Below, one piece after another: positions 24,607 through 32,835 of a DNA stretch of 64,000 nt. The stretch comes from Mycobacterium sp. DL. Its GTDB lineage: Bacteria > Actinomycetota > Actinomycetes > Mycobacteriales > Mycobacteriaceae. The position numbers were made by a program, and so were the translations under genes. The notes below the pieces were generated by a model, which saw only the letters and a list, made by a program, of their open reading frames with translations, was not told the origin of the DNA and did not search any database. Every line of letters starts with the position of its first letter. The stretch's first letter is position 1. The stretch covers positions 434,001 to 498,000 of the forward strand of contig NZ_CP155796.1 of assembly GCF_039729195.1 (NCBI RefSeq), given 5' to 3'.

Positions 24607-25355
24607 CGACGATCCTGCTCCTCGGCGGCACCTCGGAGGCCCGGGCGCTCGCGGCGCTGCTGGTCGCCGACGGCGTCGAGGTGACCACATCACTGGCAGG
24701 GCGGGTTGCCGATCCACGGCTACCCGTGGGAGGGGTCCGGATCGGCGGCTTCGGGGGCGTGGACGGATTACGTTCGGCCCTCGGCGATTTTGATGCCGTC
24801 GTTGATGCCACCCACCCCTTCGCCAAGAACATCTCGGCCAACGCGGTCGCGGCGTGCACCACCGGCGACACCCGTCGGCCACTGCTGCGGCTGGAACGAC
24901 CCGGCTGGGCCGACCGGTCGCGGGACTCCTGGCTCTGGGTGGACTCCCACGAGGAGGCCGCCGCCGCGGCGGCGGGGCTGGGTGGACGGCCCTTCCTCAC
25001 CGTCGGGCGCCAGGAGCTTGCGCGCTTTCTTCCCGAACTCCAGGAGCACGCGGTCCTGGCCCGGGTGGTGGAGGCCCCGGAGTTGACGCTTCCACCCTGG
25101 TGGCGGTTGGTGACCAGCCGCGGGCCGTACGCGCTGCCGGGCGAGTTGGCGCTGATGCGCGAACACCGCGCCGACGTGCTGATCACCAAGGATTCGGGCG
25201 GCGAGTACACCTGGTCGAAGATGGCGGCCGCCGAAGAACTGCGCATCCCGGTGGTGATCGTGCGGCGTCCGGCACGAGTATCCGGGGTGCCGACGGTCCA
25301 CGATGTGGCCGACGCGCTGGACTGGGTGCGAACGCTGAATACGATGTCCCGGTGA
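24603..25355 (+). CDS. cobK: Precorrin-6A reductase CobK
   Basis: From GTG at 24603 the protein has 250 residues. [19 protein letters not shown] begins the NADPH-binding fold. [26 protein letters not shown] and [30 protein letters not shown] are the diagnostic CobK blocks. It reduces precorrin-6A to 6B with NADPH, the step immediately after CobF and others in the aerobic route. The start codon overlaps the cobQ stop (GTGA), which also excludes the longer in-frame extension. Confidence 0.93.
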   Translation: MTTILLLGGTSEARALAALLVADGVEVTTSLAGRVADPRLPVGGVRIGGFGGVDGLRSALGDFDAVVDATHPFAKNISANAVAACTTGDTRRPLLRLERPGWADRSRDSWLWVDSHEEAAAAAAGLGGRPFLTVGRQELARFLPELQEHAVLARVVEAPELTLPPWWRLVTSRGPYALPGELALMREHRADVLITKDSGGEYTWSKMAAAEELRIPVVIVRRPARVSGVPTVHDVADALDWVRTLNTMSR

Positions 25356-25876
25356 GGATCCTGGTCACCGGCGGCGTTCGCTCCGGCAAGTCCCGGCACG
25401 CCGAAGGGTTGCTCAGCGGCGCGGGCGCGGTGACCTATGTCGCGCCCGGCCGGCCGGCGGACGGAAACGATCCGGATTGGGACGCGCGGGTGGCCCGTCA
25501 CCGCGCCGCCCGTCCGGCGCACTGGACGACGGTGGAGACCGCGAACGTCGCCGCAGCGGTGGCAGACGCGCGTGACGCCGTGCTCGTCGACTGCCTCGGT
25601 ACCTGGCTGGTCGCCCTGATGGACGCCGCACAGCTGTGGGACGCGCCCTACGAGGAGATGCACGACGCGGTCACCGCGCGGATCGACCAGCTGTGCGACG
25701 CGCTGGCCGCGTCACCCGAGGCGGTCGTGGTGACCAACGAGGTCGGTCTCGGTGTGGTGCCGTCGCACCGGTCCGGCATGCTCTTTCGTGACCTGCTGGG
25801 CATCCTCAATCAGCGCGTCGCCGCGGTCTGCGACGAAGTGCACCTGGTGATCGCAGGCCGGGTACTGAAGATCTGA
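25352..25876 (+). CDS. cobU: Adenosylcobinamide kinase/adenosylcobinamide-phosphate guanylyltransferase CobU
   Basis: The 174-residue protein starts with GTG overlapping the cobK stop. It has the P-loop [12 protein letters not shown], the conserved [18 protein letters not shown] with the His that accepts [12 protein letters not shown], and [27 protein letters not shown] near the C-terminus. It phosphorylates adenosylcobinamide and converts it to the GDP derivative during nucleotide-loop assembly. It closes the cobF-Q-K-U operon and ends three bases from the convergent bluB gene. Confidence 0.94.
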   Translation: MRILVTGGVRSGKSRHAEGLLSGAGAVTYVAPGRPADGNDPDWDARVARHRAARPAHWTTVETANVAAAVADARDAVLVDCLGTWLVALMDAAQLWDAPYEEMHDAVTARIDQLCDALAASPEAVVVTNEVGLGVVPSHRSGMLFRDLLGILNQRVAAVCDEVHLVIAGRVLKI

Positions 25877-25879
25877 CGA

Positions 25880-26512
25880 TCAGCGCGGCCGGTAGCGCTC
25901 CTCGTGCAGCACGGTCGCCAGCGAGGAACGCCGGCGCCAGCCGTGGCGCTCGAGGTCGGGAACCTCAGGGAGGTCGGCGACATGGCCGACGCAGAGCCAC
26001 GCAACGGGGCGCACATGCACGGGCATGTCCACCAGCGAGCGCAGGAAATCCTCGCGGTAGAACGACACCCAGCCGACGCCGAGTCCCTCGACAGTTGCTG
26101 CGAGCCAAAGGTTCTGGATGGCGCAGACGACCGAGTACAGCCCTGCGTCGGGAATCGCGTGCCGGCCGAGGACCTGCGGTCCGCCCCGCGTCGGGTCGTA
26201 GCCGACCACGATGCCGAGACCGGATTCGCAGATGCCCTCGATCTTGATTCGCGAGAACGTGTCGGCGCGCTCCCCGGTCAGTACGTCGGCGAACGCCTCG
26301 CGCTCGAGCGCCACGTGGTCGCGGAACGCCCGCAGGGTGTCCGGTGATCGGACCAGGACGAAGTCCCACGGCTGTGACATGCCGACCGACGGTGCGGCGT
26401 GGGCGGCCAGCAGCACCCGCTCCATGACGTCAGCGGCGATCTGCTCACCGGTGAATTCAGCGCGTGTGTCGCGACGCCGGTTGATCACGTCGTACAGCGC
26501 GCTCGCGGTCAT
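25880..26512 (-). CDS. bluB: 5,6-dimethylbenzimidazole synthase BluB
   Basis: The 210-residue nitroreductase-fold protein has the BluB features RRDTRAEFT, AAPSVGMSQPWDFVLVRSPDTLR, GRHAIPDAGLYSVVCAIQNLWLAATVEGLGVGWVSF and a C-terminal RHGWRRRSSL. BluB cleaves reduced FMN with O2 to give the lower ligand base of cobalamin. Start ATG at 26512 overlaps the cobM stop (ATGA, 26509-26512), so the two form an operon running opposite to cobF-Q-K-U. Assignment to BluB rather than a generic nitroreductase is supported by the cob context. Confidence 0.9.
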   Translation of the reverse strand: MTASALYDVINRRRDTRAEFTGEQIAADVMERVLLAAHAAPSVGMSQPWDFVLVRSPDTLRAFRDHVALEREAFADVLTGERADTFSRIKIEGICESGLGIVVGYDPTRGGPQVLGRHAIPDAGLYSVVCAIQNLWLAATVEGLGVGWVSFYREDFLRSLVDMPVHVRPVAWLCVGHVADLPEVPDLERHGWRRRSSLATVLHEERYRPR

Positions 26513-27297
26513 CGCAGGCCCTCTTGGCGCTTCAGCGAACGATCGCGCGCCGGGTCGTAGAGATAGCTCTCCCCGGCGTCGGGATCGGGTTTCCCGGCCA
26601 GTGCCCGGCCGACAAGAATCACTGCGGCCTGGCGTAATCCGGCCGCCTCGACCGCGTCGGCGATCGTGGCGACCGTGCCCCGCAGCACCTGTTCCTCTGG
26701 CTGGGACGCGCGGTACACCACGACGACGGGGCAGTCGGGGCCGTAGTCCGCAGCAAGCTCCGCCATCAGTTCGCGGGTCCGGGTGATCGCCAGATGCAAC
26801 ACCAACGTGGAACGGGTCGCGGCGAATGCGGCCAGCGACTCGGTCTGCGGCATCGCGGTGGAGCGCTGCTGCGTGCGGGTCAGCACCACCGACTGGGCGA
26901 CCAGCGGAACGGTCAGTTCGCGACCGACCCGCGCCGCGGCGGCGGCGTAGGCGGGCACACCGGGCGTCACCGACCACGGCACCCCGGCCGCGTCGAGCCG
27001 GCGGGTCTGCTCGGAGACCGCCGAATACACCGATGGATCACCCGACACCAAGCGCACCACGCTGCGGTCGGCCCGGTAGCCGTCGATCAGGTGACCGACG
27101 ATGGTGTCGAGGTCGAGATGCTCGGTATCGACCAGGGTGGCGTCCGGTGAGCAGTTCGCGAGGACGTCGGCGTCGAGGTAACTGCCGGGGTAGAGGACGG
27201 TGTCAGCCCGGGCCAGCAGTCGGGTGGCACGGACGGTCAGCAGGTCCGCAGCGCCGGGGCCGGCCCCGACGAACTGCACCGCACGGTCGTCGTCCAT
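26509..27297 (-). CDS. cobM: Precorrin-4 C11-methyltransferase CobM
   Basis: The 262-residue tetrapyrrole methylase has VQFVGAGPGAADLLTVRATRLLARADTVLYPGSYL at the N-terminus, the SAM-binding RLVSGDPSVYSAVSEQ, and TPGVPAYAAAAARVGRELTVP. These fit CobM, which methylates precorrin-4 to precorrin-5, the substrate of CobF encoded in the same region. The upstream region 27298-27442 has a hairpin but no recognisable cobalamin riboswitch (no B12-box-like sequence was seen). Confidence 0.92.
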   Translation of the reverse strand: MDDDRAVQFVGAGPGAADLLTVRATRLLARADTVLYPGSYLDADVLANCSPDATLVDTEHLDLDTIVGHLIDGYRADRSVVRLVSGDPSVYSAVSEQTRRLDAAGVPWSVTPGVPAYAAAAARVGRELTVPLVAQSVVLTRTQQRSTAMPQTESLAAFAATRSTLVLHLAITRTRELMAELAADYGPDCPVVVVYRASQPEEQVLRGTVATIADAVEAAGLRQAAVILVGRALAGKPDPDAGESYLYDPARDRSLKRQEGLR

Positions 27298-27342
27298 CGA
27301 TCAGCAGTCTAGGGGAGTGCCCCCGGATCGCCGCCGAGCGTG

Positions 27343-27382
27343 CGGTTTCTGATGAAAAACCGCCCGACAGCGTCAGAAACCG
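27343..27382. terminator. Hairpin between cobM and the LacI gene, terminator candidate
   Basis: CGGTTTCTGA (27343-27352) and TCAGAAACCG (27373-27382) are exact inverted repeats around 20 bases. A competing inner stem pairs GCGGTTT with AAACCGC at 27342-27363. On the minus strand it follows the LacI stop codon (27443) and precedes cobM. It could end lacI transcription and keep it out of cobM. The remainder of the 145-base gap shows nothing else clear. Confidence 0.5.
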
Positions 27383-27442
27383 TGCATTCGCGGCAGGCCG
27401 CCCTCGAGGCGGCATTCACCCGCCGCTTGTGACAGCAATCCG

Positions 27443-28465
27443 TCAGGCGCGCGGAGGCCCTGTCGTCCCGCGGACGATCAGCGTGGGCTCCAGCACGACG
27501 TCTGCTGCGCGCGACGGGCCTTCGACAAGCATCTGCACCGCCAGTTCGACGCTGCTGCAGGCGATCTCATGGGCATCCTGGTGGATGGTGGTCAGGTCGA
27601 TGCGAGGGTTCTCGGACAGTCGGGTGTCGTCGTAACCGATCAGCGAGACGTCGCGCGGAACGTCGACACCGGCGCGGGTGAAGACGTCGAGAATGCCCAG
27701 AGCGCAGCGGTCGTTGCCGGCCAGCACGGCGGTGGGCAACACGGTCTCGGAGAGCATCTCCCGCGCTGCCGCGGCGCCGGCGTCTTCGTTGTGCGCTCCG
27801 GCGATGATCCTGACCTCAGATGCCAGGCCGTGGACCCGCATCGCCGCCTTGTAGGCGCGTCGCCGGTCGGCGGAACCGGGATCGGTGCCGCCGTCGACGT
27901 GGTGGATGGCCCGGTGTCCGAGCGTGACCAGATAGTCGATCGCCTGTCGGATCCCTTTGGCGTCGTTCGTTCGCACCGTGGACAGCATTGTGCCTGCGCC
28001 CCTTCCGGGCAGCCGTCGACAGGCCACCACCACCGGAACCTTGTGCGCCAGTTCCGTGAAGAACTCCGTTTCCGCATTGGGGCCGAGCAGCACAAGTGCT
28101 CCACACCGGTGGCTGAGCAACGAGTCGACGACTCTGCCCTCGGTCCGGTCGGGGAGGTTGGCCGACAGCAGGACCTCGTAGCCCAGCCGTTCGGCAGCGG
28201 GGTAGATATGCGTCACCAACTCGGACTGGAACAACTGCCGGACGTCGGTCATGACGCCCAGGGTGCGGCTGCGTCCCTGGGCCAGGAGTCGCGCAGCGGA
28301 GTCGGGGCGGTAACCGATCTCCTCGGCGATCGCCAGGACCCGCTGCCGGGTCTCCTCGCTGGCGCCCGGCTTGCCGTCGAGGATGAACGACACCAGGGTG
28401 CGCGACACCCCGGCGCGTTCGGCGACGTCGGCCATCGTCAGACGGCGGGGGCGGGATTCGGCCAA
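27443..28465 (-). CDS. LacI-family regulator of the inositol unit
   Basis: TTG at 28465 is taken as start because GGAGG lies nine bases upstream, giving 340 residues. An in-frame GTG at 28498 lacks such a site. The N-terminal helix-turn-helix and hinge (TMADVAERAGVSRTLVSFILDGKPGASEETRQRVLAIAEEIGYRPDSAARLL) are textbook LacI. The rest is a periplasmic-binding-protein-like sugar domain with LIGYDDTRLSENPRIDLTTI near its end. It is divergent from the sugar porter gene, with a perfect 16-bp palindrome with a central CG between them. An inositol or related polyol is the likely inducer. Confidence 0.9.
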   Translation of the reverse strand: MAESRPRRLTMADVAERAGVSRTLVSFILDGKPGASEETRQRVLAIAEEIGYRPDSAARLLAQGRSRTLGVMTDVRQLFQSELVTHIYPAAERLGYEVLLSANLPDRTEGRVVDSLLSHRCGALVLLGPNAETEFFTELAHKVPVVVACRRLPGRGAGTMLSTVRTNDAKGIRQAIDYLVTLGHRAIHHVDGGTDPGSADRRRAYKAAMRVHGLASEVRIIAGAHNEDAGAAAAREMLSETVLPTAVLAGNDRCALGILDVFTRAGVDVPRDVSLIGYDDTRLSENPRIDLTTIHQDAHEIACSSVELAVQMLVEGPSRAADVVLEPTLIVRGTTGPPRA

Positions 28466-28536
28466 GGCGCTGATCCTCCAGAACGTGACGGTTGACACAT
28501 CAAAGGCGTCGGTTCATAGTAGACCTCACGCGCTTA

Positions 28537-28552
28537 ACTAACGCGCGTTAGT
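28537..28552. promoter_or_regulatory. LacI operator: perfect 16-bp palindrome ACTAACGCGCGTTAGT
   Basis: The sequence is a perfect palindrome with the central CpG typical of LacI-family operators. It lies 20 bases upstream of the porter start codon at 28572 and 72 bases from the divergent LacI start, so it can control both genes. Confidence 0.85.
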
Positions 28553-28571
28553 AACCGGAGAGAGGTCACCG

Positions 28572-29999
28572 ATGTCCGTCCACGACGCGCCCGCCCCGCC
28601 GGGCCGGTTCCTGACGAAGCTGACGGTCATCGCCACCCTCGGCGGCCTGCTGTTCGGCTACGACACCGGCGTGATCTCCGGGGCACTGCTGTACATGAAG
28701 GACGACCTGCAGTTGTCCGCGTTCGGCGAGGCCACCGTGGTCAGTTCCCTGCTGTTCCCGGGCGCGGCCTTCGGTGCACTCTTCGGCGGCCGCGTCGCCG
28801 ACAGAATCGGCCGCAAGCGCACCCTGCTGGTGTGCGCCGGCCTGTTCCTCGTCGGCGCGATCGGCTGCGCACTGGCCCCGAACGTCCAGATCATGGTCGC
28901 CGCACGCATCGTCCTCGGCCTCGGCGTGGGTGCGGCCGCCGTCACCTGCCCGCTGTATCTGGCGGAGATGGCGCCCGCGGACCGGCGTGGCCGCATGGTC
29001 ACCATCAACGAGTTGATGATCGTGACCGGTCAGATGCTGGCCTTCGCCACCAACGCCCTGCTCGACCAGCTGATCCAGGACCCGCATGTGTGGCGGACCA
29101 TGCTCGGGGTGGCCTCGATCCCCGCCATCGCGCTGCTCGTCGGAATGCTCGTCCTTCCGGACTCACCACGCTGGTACGCGGCGAAGAACCGACTTCCTGA
29201 GGCCCGGAAAGTGCTGTCCCTGAGCAGAACACCGCGTGACGCCGAGATCGAGTACGCGGTGATCGCCGACCACACCAGTCACATGCTCAAGACCACCACC
29301 ACTCCGTTCTCGGTGATCCGCGACGTGCCCTGGATACGGCGGATCGTGCTGATCGGGTGTGGTCTCGCCATCGTTCAACAGGCCACCGGCATCAACACGG
29401 TCAACTACTACGCACCCACGATTTTGGAACAGAGCGGCCTGGGTGTCAGCGCCGCATTGGTGGCCACCATCGCCGTCGGCGTGACGTCGGTGATCACCAC
29501 GATCATCGGCATCATCCTGCTCGGCTACATCGGTCGTCGCACCATGCTGCTCATCGGCTTCGCCGGGGTGGCCGCCTCCCAAGCCGCTCTGGCCGCGGCA
29601 TTCCTGTTGCCCGCTTCCACGACCCGCAGCTACGTGATCCTGGCCTGCATGGTGGTCTTCGTCGGTTTCGTGCAGATGTTCATCGGAACCTGCGTGTGGC
29701 TGCTGCTCTCGGAGATCTTCCCGCTGTCGGTCCGCGGGTTCGCGATGGGCATCGCGGTCTTTGTGCTGTGGTGCACCAACGCGGCCATCTCGTTCGCGTT
29801 CCCGCTGCTGAACAACGCCTTGGGCTCTACCGGAACCTTCGCGCTGTTCGTCATGGTCAACATCGGGTCGTGGTTCTTCGTTCGACGCCTTGTCCCCGAG
29901 ACCAAGGGCACCTCGCTGGAGGAACTCGAAGAGCGCCTCGAAGCCGAGGGAGCCGACCCTCACGCCCCACCGTCACACCCCGAAAGGACCTCTGTATGA
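28572..29999 (+). CDS. MFS sugar porter, probable myo-inositol transporter (IolT-like)
   Basis: This 475-residue protein has twelve membrane segments and sugar-porter signatures: GGLLFGYDTGVISGAL in helix 1, DRIGRKR after helix 2, the LPDSPRWYAAKNR motif after helix 6, QQATGINTVNYYAP in helix 7 and PETKGTSLEELEERLE at the end. These sequences are nearest to bacterial inositol/proton symporters. Ribosome binding and spacing are good (GGAGAGAGG upstream). The stop overlaps the next gene (ATGA at 29996-29999). The operator in front and the downstream inositol-type enzymes support inositol as substrate. Confidence 0.88.
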   Translation: MSVHDAPAPPGRFLTKLTVIATLGGLLFGYDTGVISGALLYMKDDLQLSAFGEATVVSSLLFPGAAFGALFGGRVADRIGRKRTLLVCAGLFLVGAIGCALAPNVQIMVAARIVLGLGVGAAAVTCPLYLAEMAPADRRGRMVTINELMIVTGQMLAFATNALLDQLIQDPHVWRTMLGVASIPAIALLVGMLVLPDSPRWYAAKNRLPEARKVLSLSRTPRDAEIEYAVIADHTSHMLKTTTTPFSVIRDVPWIRRIVLIGCGLAIVQQATGINTVNYYAPTILEQSGLGVSAALVATIAVGVTSVITTIIGIILLGYIGRRTMLLIGFAGVAASQAALAAAFLLPASTTRSYVILACMVVFVGFVQMFIGTCVWLLLSEIFPLSVRGFAMGIAVFVLWCTNAAISFAFPLLNNALGSTGTFALFVMVNIGSWFFVRRLVPETKGTSLEELEERLEAEGADPHAPPSHPERTSV

Positions 30000-30901
30000 G
30001 CACCATTCGTGTTGGATCCGCACCCGACTCATGGGGGGTGTGGTTTCCCGATGACCCGCAGCAGACGCCGTACACACGATTCCTCGACGAGGTGGCCGCG
30101 TCCGGCTACGAGTGGATCGAGCTCGGACCCTACGGCTATCTGCCCACCGATCCCGACAAATTGTCCGACGAGCTCGCGGCGCGCGGGCTGAAACTGTCGG
30201 CCGGCACCGTGTTCGAGCACCTGCACCAGGACGACTCGTGGTCGGCGGTGTGGAAGCAGATCGAGGACGTCGCGAAGCTCACCGCCGCGGTGGGTGGCAC
30301 GCATGTGGTCGTCATCCCCGAGATGTGGCGCGACCCGGCAACCGGTGCGGTCCTCGAAGACCGCAACCTCACCGACGAGCAGTGGGGCAAGAAGACCGGC
30401 GGGATGAACGACCTCGGCAAGGCAATGTTCGAAACATACGGTGTCCGTGCGCAATACCATCCGCACGCCGACTCCCACGTCGATACCGAGGGCAACGTCT
30501 ACCGGTTCCTCGACGGCACCGACAGCCGGTACGTCAACCTGTGCCTGGACACCGGCCACATCTCGTACTGCGGCGGTGACAACATCGCGATCATCCGGCG
30601 CGCTCCCGAGCGCATCGGATACCTGCACCTCAAGCAGGTCGACCCCGAAGTGCGTGCCAGAGTCGAAGCCGAAGACCTGCCATTCGGCGAGGCGGTGAAA
30701 CTCGGCGCGATGACCGAACCGCCGCTGGGCATTCCCGAGATGCCGCCGCTGCTCGCCGAGATCGAGAAACTCGGCATCGACGTGTTCGCGATCGTCGAGC
30801 AGGACATGTACCCCTGCGAGGTCGACGCACCTCTGCCCATCGCCACCCGCACCCGAAAGTATCTGGGCGCGTGTGGCATTCCGGCCATCCGCTTCAACTG
30901 A
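29996..30901 (+). CDS. IolE-like sugar phosphate isomerase/epimerase-family enzyme (probable inosose dehydratase)
   Basis: The 301-residue TIM-barrel protein has the xylose-isomerase-like fold, with GSAPDSWGVWFPDDPQQTPYTRFLDEVAASGYEWIELGPYGYLP at the N-terminus as in IolE (2-keto-myo-inositol dehydratase), and candidate metal ligands in HPHADSHVD and LCLDTGHISYCGGD. The start overlaps the porter stop. It is followed by an IolG-like dehydrogenase 17 bases downstream. IolE removes water from scyllo-inosose in inositol catabolism. The iolD, iolC, iolB and iolJ functions are not in the window. A related polyol pathway is possible. Confidence 0.82.
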   Translation: MSTIRVGSAPDSWGVWFPDDPQQTPYTRFLDEVAASGYEWIELGPYGYLPTDPDKLSDELAARGLKLSAGTVFEHLHQDDSWSAVWKQIEDVAKLTAAVGGTHVVVIPEMWRDPATGAVLEDRNLTDEQWGKKTGGMNDLGKAMFETYGVRAQYHPHADSHVDTEGNVYRFLDGTDSRYVNLCLDTGHISYCGGDNIAIIRRAPERIGYLHLKQVDPEVRARVEAEDLPFGEAVKLGAMTEPPLGIPEMPPLLAEIEKLGIDVFAIVEQDMYPCEVDAPLPIATRTRKYLGACGIPAIRFN

Positions 30902-30918
30902 GACCCGAGGAGACGAAC

Positions 30919-31950
30919 ATGACCGAACTACGCGTAGCAGTCTTGGGTGTCGGGCTGATCGGTGCCCAGCACGTGGACCGGATCCACCGCCGTATCAAGG
31001 GCGCCAGGGTTGCGGTCGTCAACGACTACGTGGCCGAGAAGGCCGAACAGCTCGCCGCGGGCATCGACGGCTGCCGTGCGGTGTCGGATCCACTCGACGC
31101 GATCGCCGACCCGGAGGTTGATGCTGTGGTGCTCGCAACGCCGGGGCCCACCCACGAGAAGCAGTTGCTGACATGCCTTGAACACGGCAAACCGGTGCTG
31201 TGCGAGAAGCCGCTGACCACCGACGTCGAGACCTCGCTGGAGGTGGTCAAACGCGAAGCCGAGTTGGGCCGCAGGCTGATTCAGGTCGGTTTCATGCGCC
31301 GCTTCGACGACGAATACGCCGCGCTGCGCGCCATGATCGAAGCAGGTGAGCTCGGCGAGCCACTGGTGATGCACTGCGCCCACCGCAACCCTGCAGTGCC
31401 CCAGAGTTTCACCAGCGAGATGGTGGTGCGTGACTCGCTGGTGCACGAGATCGATGTCGCCCGTTTCCTGTTCGGTGAAGAAGTCACGTCCATCCAGATG
31501 GTGAAACCGGCGGCGAACCCGTCGGCGCCGGACGGGCTCGCCGATCCGCAGATCGCGATCCTGCGGACCGCCGGCGGCAAGCACGTCGACGTCGAACTCT
31601 TCGTCACCACAGGGATCGCCTACGAGGTGCGGACCGAGGTCGTCGGCGAGAAGGGCAGCGCGATGATCGGTTTGGACGTCAACCTGATCCGCAAGAGCGC
31701 GCCCGGTTCGTGGGGCGGCGCCGTCACTCCGAGCTTCAAGGAACGGTTCGGCCGGGCCTTCGACACCGAGATCCAGCGGTGGGTCGACGCAGTGCAGCAG
31801 GGGAGTGCGACCGGAAATTACACCGACGGGCCCGGTGCCTGGGACGGATACGCCGCGACGGCGGTCTGTGAGGCCGGCGTCGAATCCCTCCACAGCGGAC
31901 TTCCGGTGCAGGTCGCCCTTGCCGACCGCACCACCATCGAGGGGGCCTGA
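30919..31950 (+). CDS. iolG: Gfo/Idh/MocA-family oxidoreductase, probable myo-inositol 2-dehydrogenase
   Basis: This 343-residue protein has an N-terminal Rossmann fold (VAVLGVGLIGAQHVDRIHRRIKGARVAVVNDY), the family motif Glu96-Lys97-Pro98 (CEKPLTT), and a conserved middle region IQVGFMRRFDDEYAALRAMIEAGELGEP. The active-site DSLVHEIDVARFLFGEE contains the Asp and His expected for inositol 2-dehydrogenases. It oxidises myo-inositol to scyllo-inosose with NAD+. GAGGAGA precedes ATG at 30919 with good spacing. Together with the porter and IolE-like gene it makes the uptake and first two steps. Confidence 0.85.
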   Translation: MTELRVAVLGVGLIGAQHVDRIHRRIKGARVAVVNDYVAEKAEQLAAGIDGCRAVSDPLDAIADPEVDAVVLATPGPTHEKQLLTCLEHGKPVLCEKPLTTDVETSLEVVKREAELGRRLIQVGFMRRFDDEYAALRAMIEAGELGEPLVMHCAHRNPAVPQSFTSEMVVRDSLVHEIDVARFLFGEEVTSIQMVKPAANPSAPDGLADPQIAILRTAGGKHVDVELFVTTGIAYEVRTEVVGEKGSAMIGLDVNLIRKSAPGSWGGAVTPSFKERFGRAFDTEIQRWVDAVQQGSATGNYTDGPGAWDGYAATAVCEAGVESLHSGLPVQVALADRTTIEGA

Positions 31951-31951
31951 C

Positions 31952-32824
31952 ATGAAGGTTGCGTTGGATCCGACGCCGTTTCATCATGATTACTCGTTGT
32001 TGGAGTTGCCGCGGGTGGTGGCGGAGTTGGGCTATGAGTATCTGCAGTTGACTCCGCATCGGGATTTCATTCCGTTCTTCAACCATCCACGTGCTGATGA
32101 TGCGTTGGTGGCGAAGTTCCGCGGCGCGTGCGCGGATGCCGGTGTCGGGATTGCCTCGGTGTTGCCGGTGCTGCGGTGGTCGGGCCCGGACGAGGATGCC
32201 CGTGAGGCGGCGGTGCGCAATTGGAAGCGGGTTGTGCAGATCACGGTGGATCTGGGTGTCAATGTGATCAACACCGAGTTCTCCGGTCGCCCGGAGCGCG
32301 CCGAGGAATCCGAGCGGGCGTTCTTCCGGTCGATGGAAGAACTGGTGCCGATCTTCGAGCGGGAGGGCATCGATGTGCGCATCGATCCGCACCCGGATGA
32401 TTTCGTCGAGGACGGCATGGAGGCGCTACGCATCATCCGCGGGGTGAACTCGCCGAACATCGGGATGGTGTTCGTGGCCTGTCACAGCTTCCACATGGGC
32501 GGTTCGATGGCCGAGATCATGGACGCGGCGGGGGACAAGCTGCGGTTGGTCCATGTCGCGGACACGATGGATCATCACCGCAGTCATGGGTTGCGCTACA
32601 TCACCAACCCGCCGGGTAATCCGGTGCGGGTGCATCAGCACCTCAAGATCGGCGACGGCGATGTGGACTGGGATGAGTTCTTCTCCGGTCTGGGCCGGCT
32701 CGGCTTCTACGACCGCGATGACACCGTGATGGTCTCCAGCGTCTTCGCCGAGGACGAGACCGCCCACGACGTCTCCCGGTACCAACTCAAAACCATCACC
32801 GACTACATCACCAAACACCACTGA
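31952..32824 (+). CDS. IolH-like sugar phosphate isomerase/epimerase-family protein with atypical codon use
   Basis: The 290-residue TIM-barrel protein begins MKVALDPTPFHHDYSLLELPRVVAELGYEYLQLTPHRDFIPFF, which resembles IolH-type proteins of inositol operons. Metal-binding-like clusters DPHPDDFVEDG, ACHSFHMGGS and HVADTMDHHRSHG follow. The role of IolH is unclear even in model species. It starts one base after the iolG stop. Codon use is unlike the neighbours: in the first 75 codons eight of ten leucines are TTG and many third positions are T, whereas neighbours prefer CTG/CTC. This hints at recent acquisition or a different source. Confidence 0.78.
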   Translation: MKVALDPTPFHHDYSLLELPRVVAELGYEYLQLTPHRDFIPFFNHPRADDALVAKFRGACADAGVGIASVLPVLRWSGPDEDAREAAVRNWKRVVQITVDLGVNVINTEFSGRPERAEESERAFFRSMEELVPIFEREGIDVRIDPHPDDFVEDGMEALRIIRGVNSPNIGMVFVACHSFHMGGSMAEIMDAAGDKLRLVHVADTMDHHRSHGLRYITNPPGNPVRVHQHLKIGDGDVDWDEFFSGLGRLGFYDRDDTVMVSSVFAEDETAHDVSRYQLKTITDYITKHH

Positions 32825-32835
32825 CCCAACGAGAG

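Noticed and set aside
27298..27442. Possible cobalamin riboswitch upstream of cobM
   Set aside because: No B12-box-like sequence was seen. The only structure is the hairpin, and the gap is short for the aptamer.
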